Part shown: positions 51,456-60,404 of the stretch, in pieces
Position numbering within the stretch: the stretch's first letter is position 1
Layout of the letters: every line of letters starts with the position of its first letter
Origin: Saccharicrinis sp963663905
GTDB lineage: Bacteria > Bacteroidota > Bacteroidia > Bacteroidales > Marinilabiliaceae
DNA length: 64,000 bases
Direction: 5' to 3'
Assembly (NCBI GenBank): GCA_963663905.2
Contig: OY760657.1
Span: forward strand, 3,844,001 to 3,908,000
The notes under the pieces: model-generated
Databases searched by the model: none
Seen by the model: only the letters and a program-made list of their open reading frames with translations
Told to the model about the DNA's origin: nothing
Made by a program: the position numbers and the translations under genes

Positions 51456-52439
51456 TTATTCGATCTCCGGAACACCAGTTGTTGTTCTAACAACTTTTTT
51501 AATTTTCCCATTTTCATCATACTCTAACTTATCAATACAAACGCTTCTTCTAAATGGACCTCCATCAGCTAAACCTGCATTGTGATAAATAAAGTAATCA
51601 TTACCTTTAAAATTAATGATCGCCTGGTGATTTGTTGGTGAATTAGGTAAAGTATCATTAATTACGCCTTGATATTCCCATGGTCCCATTATACTTTTAC
51701 TTGTAGAATATTCTGTTGTTGAAGGATAATGAGCTGCATATGATAGATAATAAGTATCGTTGCGCTTATGAATCCAAGGAGCCTCAAAGAAGTTTTTAGC
51801 ATCAACAGTTTCAACAGGTCCATCTACTTCAGTCATATTATCTTTTAATTTAACAATACGAGCCTCATTCCATGATCCCCATAACATATATACTTGTTTA
51901 TCATCATCTACATAAACAACAGGATCAATATTTAATACAATTGAATTTTGAGTTGTATCTGCAATGATTGGCTTACCAGAAGCATCTTTATATGGTCCTA
52001 GAGGATGATCTGCAACAGCTACGCCAATAGCAAAACCTTCATGAACACGAGCTGTAGAATCTTTATGAACCATTGGCACATACCACCAAAATTTACCATT
52101 ATTTTCGACACAATGACCTGCAAATGCATTTGCTGCTGCCCATTCAAAGTCTTCTACCTGAAGTTTAACTCCATGATTAGTCCAATGCACCATATCGGGA
52201 GTTGAAAAAACATACCATTTTTTCATTAAGAAACCATCTTTTCCCAATTCCTGCTCATCGCTACCTGTAAAAAGGTATAAGGTATCATTATAAACTAAGG
52301 CACTTGGATCTGCAGTTAAAGGTGATTTAAATAATGGATTTCCGCTGTACTTTACTTCTTTTTTAGCGCATGATGAAAACACAAACAAAGTAATTAGAAG
52401 CGGCAATAAAGATTTAAGTTTTTTCATTGTTAAATTCAT
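51456..52439 (-). CDS. GH43-family glycoside hydrolase lipoprotein
   Basis: A 327-residue five-bladed beta-propeller enzyme anchored by a lipoprotein signal (LLITLFVFSSC, Cys near residue 24). The catalytic residues are recognisable: base Asp in SPLTADPSALVYND, pKa modulator Asp in NIDPVVYVDDD, and acid Glu in FFEAPWIHKR. These are the three motif positions of GH43 enzymes such as arabinanases and beta-xylosidases. It stands alone, with no SusC/D pair. Release of arabinose or xylose from plant- or algae-derived glycans is a family-level guess. Confidence 0.9.
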   Translation of the reverse strand: MNLTMKKLKSLLPLLITLFVFSSCAKKEVKYSGNPLFKSPLTADPSALVYNDTLYLFTGSDEQELGKDGFLMKKWYVFSTPDMVHWTNHGVKLQVEDFEWAAANAFAGHCVENNGKFWWYVPMVHKDSTARVHEGFAIGVAVADHPLGPYKDASGKPIIADTTQNSIVLNIDPVVYVDDDKQVYMLWGSWNEARIVKLKDNMTEVDGPVETVDAKNFFEAPWIHKRNDTYYLSYAAHYPSTTEYSTSKSIMGPWEYQGVINDTLPNSPTNHQAIINFKGNDYFIYHNAGLADGGPFRRSVCIDKLEYDENGKIKKVVRTTTGVPEIE

Positions 52440-52487
52440 TTCGTTATAAATTTTAAAGAAAAGCTGAATATTTATGTGTACTTATTT

Positions 52488-52495
52488 CAAATTTA
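52488..52495 (-). promoter_or_regulatory. Bacteroidota -7 element for the GH43 gene
   Basis: Minus-strand TAAATTTG, 49 bp ahead of the ATG. Confidence 0.5.
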
Positions 52496-52635
52496 TAAAG
52501 GCATCACAATCCTTTCCGAAATTAAAAATAGTAAAAACACAAACAAGAAAATACAGCACGACTGAATAATAACGAATAGTCCACCATGTATCAATATTTG
52601 TCTTCTTTTTTCATAAATGCACAGACAATTAGACC

Positions 52636-53142
52636 TCAATAGCGATCCAACAATTCTTTGCGCATTTCTCTTAATGAATAATAAAAGGCAAGGAAACATA
52701 AAGGAAAACCAGCAAGAAAGAATGCAATTTGTCGTGTTGCGCCATGTGCATTTCCATCAAGTTTTTTGTAAAAATCATAATATCTCGAGTACATCAATAA
52801 ATAATATACCATGTAAAATAGTAAACACACAAATCCTATAATCATATAAATTACAACTGTTGTATCCAGAATAAAATAACTTATAAACAAGCTCAAAAAA
52901 TAAAATAAGAGCGTTAATCTACCAAAATATTGAAATTCTTTTAAAGACTTCTCGAGTTGATTAATCATAACCTCACGGTCTGACTTAAACCGAGTCAACA
53001 TATTAGTATCCATACCTCTTTCCTGAAGTATTTCTATAGATACTTGTTTAATTTCTCGTGTATAGTGGTAGAGCCTGTAATGTTTTACAATATCAATTAA
53101 TTTATCATTACTTAGTTCGGAGAGTTTTGTTTTCATTATCAT
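52636..53142 (-). CDS. Membrane protein of unknown function
   Basis: A 168-residue protein with an N-terminal soluble helical part (about 1-70, LSNDKLIDIVKHYRLY and IEILQERGM) and three hydrophobic segments (about 72-90, 95-118 and 138-156). The N-terminal part looks like a short helical hairpin as found in DUF-type membrane proteins of this phylum, but I do not recognise it. It lies alone, divergent from the aminotransferase gene. Confidence 0.65.
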   Translation of the reverse strand: MIMKTKLSELSNDKLIDIVKHYRLYHYTREIKQVSIEILQERGMDTNMLTRFKSDREVMINQLEKSLKEFQYFGRLTLLFYFLSLFISYFILDTTVVIYMIIGFVCLLFYMVYYLLMYSRYYDFYKKLDGNAHGATRQIAFFLAGFPLCFLAFYYSLREMRKELLDRY

Positions 53143-53405
53143 TAAGAGTAGGAAACTGGTTTATTAGATTATGATTACAAGATAGTTAACTATAATCATT
53201 ATTGCAAATCAAAGAAGAACTTCACAGCAAAAAAACTAAGTAACCACCTATATACAGCAGATACGTACTACATGTTTATGAAATAAAATTCTATGCAAAA
53301 CACCTTAAACAAATACTTTAAACGCCTGATATTTATCACTCAGATAAAAAGGTGCAATTAGTATATTAGCAATCGATTTGTTAATGCTTAAAAATTAAAT
53401 TCAAT

Positions 53406-54617
53406 ATGACTCAGAACGATTACATTGAGAGAGAAGATAAATACGGTGCTCATAATTACCACCCACTACCGGTAGTATTAGATAAAGGTGAAGGTATATA
53501 TGTTTGGGATGTTGATGGTAAGAAGTATTTTGATTTCCTGTCTGCTTATTCTGCAGTTAACCAAGGACATTGTCATCCCAAAATCATAAAGGCTCTAACT
53601 GATCAGGCCACTAAACTTACATTAACATCAAGGGCTTTTTACAGCAGTGTTTTAGGTGAATTTGAAGAATATATAACTAAATACTTTGGATACGACAAAG
53701 TATTACCAATGAATACTGGCGCTGAGGCAGATGAAACTGCATTAAAGCTTTGCCGAAAATGGGCTTATACAAAGAAGGGTATAGAAGAAAACCAGGCTAA
53801 GATAGTTGTATGTGAAGGTAATTTCCATGGAAGAACTATTACTATTATCTCTATGTCGACAGATCCGGATTCATACAAAGGATTTGGTCCATATACACCT
53901 GGATTTGAAGTTGTGCCTTATAATGATATTGATGCTTTAGAAAAAGCACTTCAAGACCCTAATGTAGCTGGCTTTTTAGTTGAACCAATCCAGGGAGAAG
54001 CTGGAGTATACGTTCCTGAAGATGGTTACCTAAAAAAAGCATATGATTTATGTAAGGCGAACAATGTATTATTTATTGCTGATGAAGTTCAAACCGGGAT
54101 TGCCAGAACCGGAAAGATGTTAGCATGCGACTATGAAGATGTTCGTCCAGACATTTTAATTTTAGGTAAAGCGGTTTCTGGTGGAGTATTTCCTGTATCT
54201 GCAGTTTTAGCTGACGATGAAATTATGCTTTGCATAAAACCAGGAGAGCACGGATCTACTTATGGAGGAAATCCTTTAGGCTGTAAAGTTGCCATTGCTG
54301 CATTAGAAGTCATCAAGGAGGAAAATTTAGAAGAAAATGCAACCAGACTTGGTGAGATTTTCCGCCACGAATTAAGTAGTATTCAATCAGACATGATTGA
54401 ATTAGTTCGAGGAAAAGGATTATTAAATGCAGTTGTGATTAAACCCAAAAATGGAAAAACTGCGTGGGATGTTTGTTTAGCCATGAAAGAAAATGGTTTA
54501 ATAGCTAAACCTACACATGGACACATCATACGATTTGCGCCTCCTTTAGTTATTACAGAAGAAGAATTAAGAGAAGCCATTAGTATTATAAAAAAGACTT
54601 TAGCTGAATTTGAGTAA
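53406..54617 (+). CDS. rocD: Ornithine aminotransferase
   Basis: A 403-residue PLP-dependent class III aminotransferase that moves the delta-amino group of ornithine to 2-oxoglutarate. It opens with EDKYGAHNYHPLPVVLDKGEG, as RocD does. The PLP site has MNTGAEADETALKLCRKW, LFIADEVQTGIARTG and the Schiff-base Lys in LILGKAVSGG. The product is glutamate semialdehyde, which enters the proline/arginine pathways. Length is normal. It has its own terminator. Confidence 0.95.
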   Translation: MTQNDYIEREDKYGAHNYHPLPVVLDKGEGIYVWDVDGKKYFDFLSAYSAVNQGHCHPKIIKALTDQATKLTLTSRAFYSSVLGEFEEYITKYFGYDKVLPMNTGAEADETALKLCRKWAYTKKGIEENQAKIVVCEGNFHGRTITIISMSTDPDSYKGFGPYTPGFEVVPYNDIDALEKALQDPNVAGFLVEPIQGEAGVYVPEDGYLKKAYDLCKANNVLFIADEVQTGIARTGKMLACDYEDVRPDILILGKAVSGGVFPVSAVLADDEIMLCIKPGEHGSTYGGNPLGCKVAIAALEVIKEENLEENATRLGEIFRHELSSIQSDMIELVRGKGLLNAVVIKPKNGKTAWDVCLAMKENGLIAKPTHGHIIRFAPPLVITEEELREAISIIKKTLAEFE

Positions 54618-54641
54618 GCAACAAAGTCTTATCAAGTTATT

Positions 54642-54678
54642 AAAGCTCAGGGTTTACTTTAGTTAGATCCTGAGCTTT
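54642..54678 (+). terminator. Terminator after rocD
   Basis: A 10-bp stem (AAAGCTCAGG and its complement at 54669-54678), 17-nt loop, followed by TTTCTTT. Confidence 0.87.
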
Positions 54679-54760
54679 TTTCTTTCTATCCATTTTAACC
54701 ATTCTGGTTTATTGTAGCAAAAAAATGTATATTTAACAGAGCATAAAAACCTACTTCACC

Positions 54761-55267
54761 ATGGAAAAGGAACTACAATTATTACACTCCAGATTACGTA
54801 AACTAGACGAAAGAGGCTTTGATTTGAATAGCTGGAAACAAGGAACCATTGCCGTCATTGATTCTATCTTAGGACCAGACAATCTTAAAAGAAAACTCAT
54901 CGAGGATATAGATTTTCAAAACAACAGCTGGTCCTTAAGAGACTCCACCGGAGATGTTGATACTGTAAAAAGTACATGTGCAGATGTTTTAGAAACTATT
55001 ATTCTTGAAATCGAAACCTTTGGACTTGCTGAAAATGTAATTCCGGACAAAACAAAACCTGCTTTTGACAGCATTAAATTAGTTGATGACGCCATTAATA
55101 AAGAGTTATCTCAATCGCAACTAGACGAGCTTCTTAACCTTTTAAAAGAAAGAGATATTTCACACAATCAAATTGTTGATAAACTGAAAAGGTTTGGATA
55201 TGAAGTAGCACCTAAAATCCTAGCCAATATTCTTCTGAATGAGCAATATCTGAAAACGAAAAAATAA
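54761..55267 (+). CDS. Conserved hypothetical helical protein
   Basis: A 168-residue, highly helical, charged protein with no membrane segment and no Cys apart from one. It starts MEKELQLLHSRLRKLDERGFDLN, which could form a coiled-coil hairpin, and ends in a helical region with SHNQIVDKLKRFGYEV. No family is recognised. It follows rocD at 143 bp, but the terminator between them makes co-transcription unlikely. Confidence 0.65.
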   Translation: MEKELQLLHSRLRKLDERGFDLNSWKQGTIAVIDSILGPDNLKRKLIEDIDFQNNSWSLRDSTGDVDTVKSTCADVLETIILEIETFGLAENVIPDKTKPAFDSIKLVDDAINKELSQSQLDELLNLLKERDISHNQIVDKLKRFGYEVAPKILANILLNEQYLKTKK

Positions 55268-55276
55268 ACAATAAAA

Positions 55277-55306
55277 AAGGCTCACTGCAATTTATAACAG
55301 TGAGCC
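55277..55306. terminator. Bidirectional terminator
   Basis: A 10-bp stem (AGGCTCACTG and its complement at 55297-55306) with a 10-nt loop, between convergent genes. The minus side has a run of T, which ends argS. Confidence 0.87.
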
Positions 55307-55330
55307 TCATATATTTTATATCTTGATAGA

Positions 55331-57250
55331 TTACATTTTTTCCGGAACATCAACTCCAAGTAACCACATTGCATTTTTAATTGTCTTTCCAACAGTTTTA
55401 CACAATACTAAACGCATCATTCTCTTATCTTCATCTTCTTCAAAAAGAATTGGATAATCGTGATAGAATTGATTGTATTCTTTAGCCAAATCATATGCAA
55501 AGTTTGCAATAACAGCAGGTGAAAATACCTTACCAGCTTCTTTAACAATATTAGGGAAGTTGGAAATCATACGAATCAGGTTATTTTCCTTTTCTCCGAT
55601 TTCTACATTTGTTGGTGCTTTTTCTGCTACTTCAATTCCTTTTTCTGCTGCCTTTCTGAATATAGATTGAATTCTGGCATGAGTATACTGAATAAACGGA
55701 CCTGTGTTTCCATTAAAATCAATAGATTCTGACGGATTAAAGGTCATATTTTTGCGAGGATCAACTTTCAAAATAAAGTATTTAAGTGCACCTAAAGCAA
55801 TCATTCTAAACACAGTCTCAGCTTCCTCCTCAGAATATCCCTCAAGCTTACCTAGCTCCTTAGACATTTCACGAGCAGTATTAACCATCTCATCCACTAA
55901 ATCATCAGCATCAACAACAGTTCCCTCTCTTGATTTCATTTTTCCTTCAGGTAGCTCTACCATTCCATATGAAAAGTGAACCAAATCCTTACCCCACTTA
56001 AAACCTAACTTATCCAATAATAAGGCTAATACCTGGAAGTGATAATCCTGTTCATTCCCCACAACATAAACCATCTTGTCGATATCAAAATCGTCAAAAC
56101 GAAGCTTAGCTGTACCAATATCCTGAGTCATATAAACAGACGTACCATCTTTACGCAATAATAGTTTTTCATCTAAACCATCATCAGCAAGATTACACCA
56201 AACACTGTTATCATCTCTACGGTAAAACAGACCTTTCTCCAGTCCTTCTAATACCATATCTCTACCAACAGTATAAGTATCTGATTCATAATAAATCTTA
56301 TCAAAATCAACCCCTAATTTCTTATAAGTCACATCAAATCCGGCATATACCCAACTGTTCATTGTTTCCCAGTCACCATATACCTCAGGATCTTTTGCTT
56401 CCCATTTTCTAAGCATTTCACGTGCTTCCAAGATCAAAGGAGCATTATTCTCTGCATATTTAGTTAATTCTTCACAAGCTTTGAATTGCTCATTTTCAGA
56501 ATCATTTAAACCTTCTTTAGTTTTCTTTTTTGCTTTTAAAGCAGAATAAGCTGCAGAAAAATCTTCCACTTCAGCAATAGCTGGAAAATCTTTAATTTTG
56601 TCAGTTATAATAGCTTTGATTTCAGCTTTATATTCCTTATCGAACTTTACATAGAAGTCACCAACCAGTTTGTCACCTTTCAATCCTGTTGATTCCGGAT
56701 TAGCTCCATTTCCCCATTTTTTCCAGGCTAACATTGATTTACAGATATGAATACCTCTGTCGTTTACAATGTTTGTTTTAACCACTTTATATCCATTAGC
56801 CGCAGCAATTCTGGATAGGGAATATCCCAATAAATTATTTCGGATATGACCAAGGTGTAATGGTTTATTTGTATTAGGTGATGAATATTCAATCATCATC
56901 AATGGTGAATTATCATCTACTGATTGATAACCATAAGTTTCATTTGTAGTAATTTCATTTACTAAATTCAACCAATAATCAGCAGCTAACTCAATATTCA
57001 GAAATCCCTTAACTACGTTATAGTTGGCAACATTTTCATCTGAATTCTTAATAAACTCACCAATATCTTTTCCTGTATCTTCTGGTGATTTCTTTGAAAC
57101 TTTAAGTAACGGGAAAACCACAATAGTAAAATCACCTGTTAAATCTTTTCGGGTAATTTGTACCTGAGCCTGGTTTTCATTTATTTCTTGTCCGTATAAT
57201 TCTTTAACTGCGGCAACTACCTTGCCTTTTAGTTGCAATTCTATATCCAT
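55331..57250 (-). CDS. argS: Arginyl-tRNA synthetase
   Basis: A 639-residue class I synthetase. The N-terminal Arg-tRNA recognition domain (about 1-110) is followed by SSPNTNKPLHLGHIRNN, where HLGH is the HIGH motif, an insertion typical of Bacteroidota, and the KMSKS-like KMKSREG motif after YGMVELPEG. The C-terminal DALR anticodon-binding domain starts near TGPFIQYTHARIQSI and ends VDVPEKM. Charges tRNA-Arg. Essential. Its -7 element is at 57289-57296. Confidence 0.96.
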   Translation of the reverse strand: MDIELQLKGKVVAAVKELYGQEINENQAQVQITRKDLTGDFTIVVFPLLKVSKKSPEDTGKDIGEFIKNSDENVANYNVVKGFLNIELAADYWLNLVNEITTNETYGYQSVDDNSPLMMIEYSSPNTNKPLHLGHIRNNLLGYSLSRIAAANGYKVVKTNIVNDRGIHICKSMLAWKKWGNGANPESTGLKGDKLVGDFYVKFDKEYKAEIKAIITDKIKDFPAIAEVEDFSAAYSALKAKKKTKEGLNDSENEQFKACEELTKYAENNAPLILEAREMLRKWEAKDPEVYGDWETMNSWVYAGFDVTYKKLGVDFDKIYYESDTYTVGRDMVLEGLEKGLFYRRDDNSVWCNLADDGLDEKLLLRKDGTSVYMTQDIGTAKLRFDDFDIDKMVYVVGNEQDYHFQVLALLLDKLGFKWGKDLVHFSYGMVELPEGKMKSREGTVVDADDLVDEMVNTAREMSKELGKLEGYSEEEAETVFRMIALGALKYFILKVDPRKNMTFNPSESIDFNGNTGPFIQYTHARIQSIFRKAAEKGIEVAEKAPTNVEIGEKENNLIRMISNFPNIVKEAGKVFSPAVIANFAYDLAKEYNQFYHDYPILFEEDEDKRMMRLVLCKTVGKTIKNAMWLLGVDVPEKM

Positions 57251-57288
57251 AACTGCTGTTATTCTGCTTTATATTACAAATGAAAGTG

Positions 57289-57296
57289 CAAAGATA
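57289..57296 (-). promoter_or_regulatory. Bacteroidota -7 element for argS
   Basis: Minus-strand TATCTTTG followed by C, 39 bp ahead of the ATG. Confidence 0.55.
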
Positions 57297-57329
57297 AAAA
57301 AGTTATGCGAATGCGATATAGAACAACAA

Positions 57330-57962
57330 TTATTCTACTAATTCAAATTCAACATCTATATGATATTCACTAACTACATTCTGTCCATTATAGGTAGCAG
57401 GGATCCAATTCCAGTTTTGAGGAAATGTTTTAGCCACTCTTAAAACCTCCTTATCCAATAATGGATGAAGTTTTTCAATTATTTGTAACTGAACCGGTCT
57501 ACCTTTTTCATTAACACTCACGGCCAAAGTAACTTTTCCTTTTATATCCTGTTTTTTAGCAACCTGAGGGTAATCTATATGATTTACAATATATATGTAT
57601 GGTATTAAAGGACTTCCATCAAAGAACACCGGAGTTTCTATATATTCATCCGGAGTTTGACGGTTAGCTATTTTAGTAACCTTCTTTGTATTATAATCAT
57701 ACTCAAATTCAAAAACTCCATTTAAAGAAAAATACACCCATCTCCCATTCTTTTCTCCATTCTTATACACACCTCGTTCTATTACAAATCCTTTATATTT
57801 CCTAAGGTATCTCCCATGCTTTATTGATGTATCATTTTTAAATGCATAATACTGTTCATAAAAGAAATCATATTTCTTCGTCAACAAAGTAGTTTCCTGC
57901 GCCGAAGTATCTGGAAAACAAAAATACAGAAGTACAACCGATAGATATTTAATTATATGCAA
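57330..57962 (-). CDS. TonB C-terminal domain protein with MORN-like region
   Basis: A 210-residue exported protein. The signal peptide covers residues 1-20 (ending DTSA). Residues about 40-95 resemble MORN-type or toxin-antidote repeats (GRYLRKYKGFVIERGVYKNG, KNGRWVYFSLNG), and the C-terminal half is a TonB-C domain (YPQVAKKQDIKGKVTLAVSVNEKG, and the final VVSEYHIDVEFELVE). No transmembrane anchor is apparent beyond the signal, which is unlike classical TonB. The protein may bind periplasmic partners rather than drive a receptor. Confidence 0.82.
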   Translation of the reverse strand: MHIIKYLSVVLLYFCFPDTSAQETTLLTKKYDFFYEQYYAFKNDTSIKHGRYLRKYKGFVIERGVYKNGEKNGRWVYFSLNGVFEFEYDYNTKKVTKIANRQTPDEYIETPVFFDGSPLIPYIYIVNHIDYPQVAKKQDIKGKVTLAVSVNEKGRPVQLQIIEKLHPLLDKEVLRVAKTFPQNWNWIPATYNGQNVVSEYHIDVEFELVE

Positions 57963-58004
57963 AACAGATGTTTTAATATTAAGATAAAGATATTAATTAA
58001 AACA

Positions 58005-58051
58005 AAAACCTTATCATTTTACTCATTAGAATAATAAAATGATAAGGTTTT
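58005..58051 (-). terminator. Strong terminator after the DPP-IV gene
   Basis: A perfect 17-bp stem (58005-58021 with 58035-58051) and a 13-nt loop, followed on the minus strand by T-rich DNA. Confidence 0.9.
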
Positions 58052-58082
58052 ATAATATGAAAAAAATTGGAAGCCTGAATTA

Positions 58083-60296
58083 CTATAAATTTCTTTTTAG
58101 ATAATCACTCATCATCTGATATAAATGCAGTCTTGTATTTCCACCATAAATACTATGATTTCTATTAGGATACATAAACATATCAAATTGTTTTCCTGCC
58201 TGAATTAATTGCTCCACAAATTCCACTGTATTTTGATAATGTACATTATCATCAGCCGAGCCATGAATAATAAATAATCTTCCGGATAAATTCTGAGCCA
58301 TATTAATTGGTGAGTTCTCATCATATCCTTTAGGATTTTCCTGAGGCTTACGCATGTATCTTTCTGTATATACACTATCGTAATAACGCCAGTTTGTAAC
58401 AGGAGCTACGGCAATACCTACTTTAAATACACCATCGCCTTTACCCAAACAGCTACAACTCATAAACCCTCCATAACTCCATCCCCAGATAGCTATCCTT
58501 GAGGCATCAGTATAAGAAAGACTACCTAAATACTTTGCCGCTTCAATTTGGTCATCAGATTCATACTTACCAAGTTTCATATAAGTACACTTTCTAAATT
58601 CCTCACCTCTTGCACCTGTACCTCTTGGGTCCACACAAGCCACCAAATAACCCTCGGATGCTAAATATTGCTCCCAACCAACAGACCATTCATCCAACAC
58701 TTCCTGTGAATTAGGTCCACTATATTGAGTCATCAAAACAGGATATTTTTTTGAAGCATCAAAATTCAGAGGTTTCACCATCCAACCATTTAGCTCAACA
58801 CCTTCACTTGTTTTAAATGTAAAGAACTCTTTTGGAGCGATCTTATAACCTTTCAATTTATTCTGCAATGCTGAATTATCTTCTAAAGTTCTGATAACTT
58901 TACCTGATTGATTCATCAAGGCATATTGCGGTGGAGTTGTTGTGCTTGAGTATGTATTGATAAAATATTTATAGTTGGCATTAAACTGAGCACTATTGGT
59001 TCCTTTTTTAGTGGTTAAAGTATAATTCTTCTTTGCATCAAGGCTTACTGCATAAATTTCTCTTTGCATTGGAGATTCTTTAGCAGCCTGATAATAAAAC
59101 AACTTTTTATTGGAATCATAACCATAGAATTCTGTTACATCCCAATTACCTTTTGTAAGCTGTCTTATTTTCATCCCAGCCATTGTATATAAATGAATAT
59201 GATTATATCCATCCATCTCTCCAACATAAACAAAATACTGACCTCCAGGCAAAAATGTTAAATTATCCAATACGTCTTCAGCAATATAATAGTCATTTCT
59301 ATGCGTAAAAACACTTTTCGCTAGTGAAGAGGCGGTATTTGCTATCAAAAGGTCAAATTGATTTTGTTCTCTGTTTAACTTTAAGATACCTAATTTACCT
59401 TCATTATAAGTCCATCTGATTCTTGGAATATAATAATCCTCACCATCAATCTTCATAGTCTTTGTTGTTCTGTTTTTCACATGGAAAACACGAACTTCAA
59501 CCTTTGAATTCTCCTCTCCTGCTTTTGGATACTTGAACTTATACTCTCCAGGATACAATGCATTTTCTTCATGAGTAGGATGACTTCCTTTATAAACTGG
59601 GAAGCTATATTGTTTTACATTTGATTCATCAAAACGAAGATAAGCCAATTCCATACTATTAGGTGACCACTCCATAGCCCTGTTAAATTCAAATTCTTCC
59701 TCGTAAACCCAATCCGGAACTCCATTTATCACTTTATTAAACTCACCATCATCAGTTATTCTTACTTCTGTACCGAATAAGATTTTATGAATATAAACAT
59801 CATTATTTTTTACAAAAGCAACCATATCTCCATTGGGAGAAAAAATAGCAGCCTGTTGCTTATCACCTTCAGATAATGATTTTAGCTCTTTTCTTTTAAT
59901 ATCATAGATATAATAATTTGCTTTATAAGTTCTTCTGTATATTCTTTCTTTATTTGTATAGACAAGAATTTTTGTATTGGAACTATTAAACTCATACCCT
60001 TGAATATTTTCAATAGGACAATCCTTAACTTCTGCTAAATCCATAACAACTCCAACTTGCTTACCTGAAGAATAAGAATACTTTACTATTTTCTTTCCGT
60101 TTTCAAGAGTTGTATAATATTCACCATCAGAGGTAGATTCCAAACCATCGATTGATGCGGTTCGAAATGCATAGGTTTTATTTAAATCTTCTAGAGAAAC
60201 TGTCTTCTTCTGTGCAAATGTTAATGCAGGAAAGACAAATGCTGCAAGTAGTAATATCTTGTTTAACGACATTATTGATTTTATTGATTGAGACAT
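58083..60296 (-). CDS. S9 family dipeptidyl peptidase IV
   Basis: A 737-residue exported serine peptidase. The signal peptide lies at about residues 9-29 (MSLNKILLLAAFVFPALTFAQ), so the true start may be the second Met at 60272. The eight-bladed propeller (about 40-500) contains VYEEEFEFNR with the Glu pair that binds the substrate N-terminus. The alpha/beta-hydrolase domain has the nucleophile GWSYGGFM, Asp in GSADDNVHY and His in NRNHSIYGG. It releases X-Pro or X-Ala dipeptides in the periplasm. A -7 element lies at 60342-60349. Confidence 0.94.
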   Translation of the reverse strand: MSQSIKSIMSLNKILLLAAFVFPALTFAQKKTVSLEDLNKTYAFRTASIDGLESTSDGEYYTTLENGKKIVKYSYSSGKQVGVVMDLAEVKDCPIENIQGYEFNSSNTKILVYTNKERIYRRTYKANYYIYDIKRKELKSLSEGDKQQAAIFSPNGDMVAFVKNNDVYIHKILFGTEVRITDDGEFNKVINGVPDWVYEEEFEFNRAMEWSPNSMELAYLRFDESNVKQYSFPVYKGSHPTHEENALYPGEYKFKYPKAGEENSKVEVRVFHVKNRTTKTMKIDGEDYYIPRIRWTYNEGKLGILKLNREQNQFDLLIANTASSLAKSVFTHRNDYYIAEDVLDNLTFLPGGQYFVYVGEMDGYNHIHLYTMAGMKIRQLTKGNWDVTEFYGYDSNKKLFYYQAAKESPMQREIYAVSLDAKKNYTLTTKKGTNSAQFNANYKYFINTYSSTTTPPQYALMNQSGKVIRTLEDNSALQNKLKGYKIAPKEFFTFKTSEGVELNGWMVKPLNFDASKKYPVLMTQYSGPNSQEVLDEWSVGWEQYLASEGYLVACVDPRGTGARGEEFRKCTYMKLGKYESDDQIEAAKYLGSLSYTDASRIAIWGWSYGGFMSCSCLGKGDGVFKVGIAVAPVTNWRYYDSVYTERYMRKPQENPKGYDENSPINMAQNLSGRLFIIHGSADDNVHYQNTVEFVEQLIQAGKQFDMFMYPNRNHSIYGGNTRLHLYQMMSDYLKRNL

Positions 60297-60341
60297 ATAT
60301 AAAAAATCCTAATAACTAATTAATTAACTTTTTATTTTGAG

Positions 60342-60349
60342 CAAAGCTA
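60342..60349 (-). promoter_or_regulatory. Bacteroidota -7 element for the DPP-IV gene
   Basis: Minus-strand TAGCTTTG followed by C, 46 bp ahead of the first ATG. Confidence 0.55.
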
Positions 60350-60404
60350 ATAATTAGCCATTAGGATTCAAATTTTATGCCTAAATATGGACACTTCAAA
60401 TAAT

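Noticed and set aside
51456..52439. GH43 gene as part of a polysaccharide utilisation locus
   Set aside because: There is no SusC/SusD pair or sensor adjacent, and the nearest TonB receptor is separated by the convergent hydrogenase-like gene.
52493..52699. Minus-strand frame of 68 residues
   Set aside because: It overlaps the end of the 52636-53142 gene on the same strand in a different frame, and the promoter of the GH43 gene is at its end. Probably chance.
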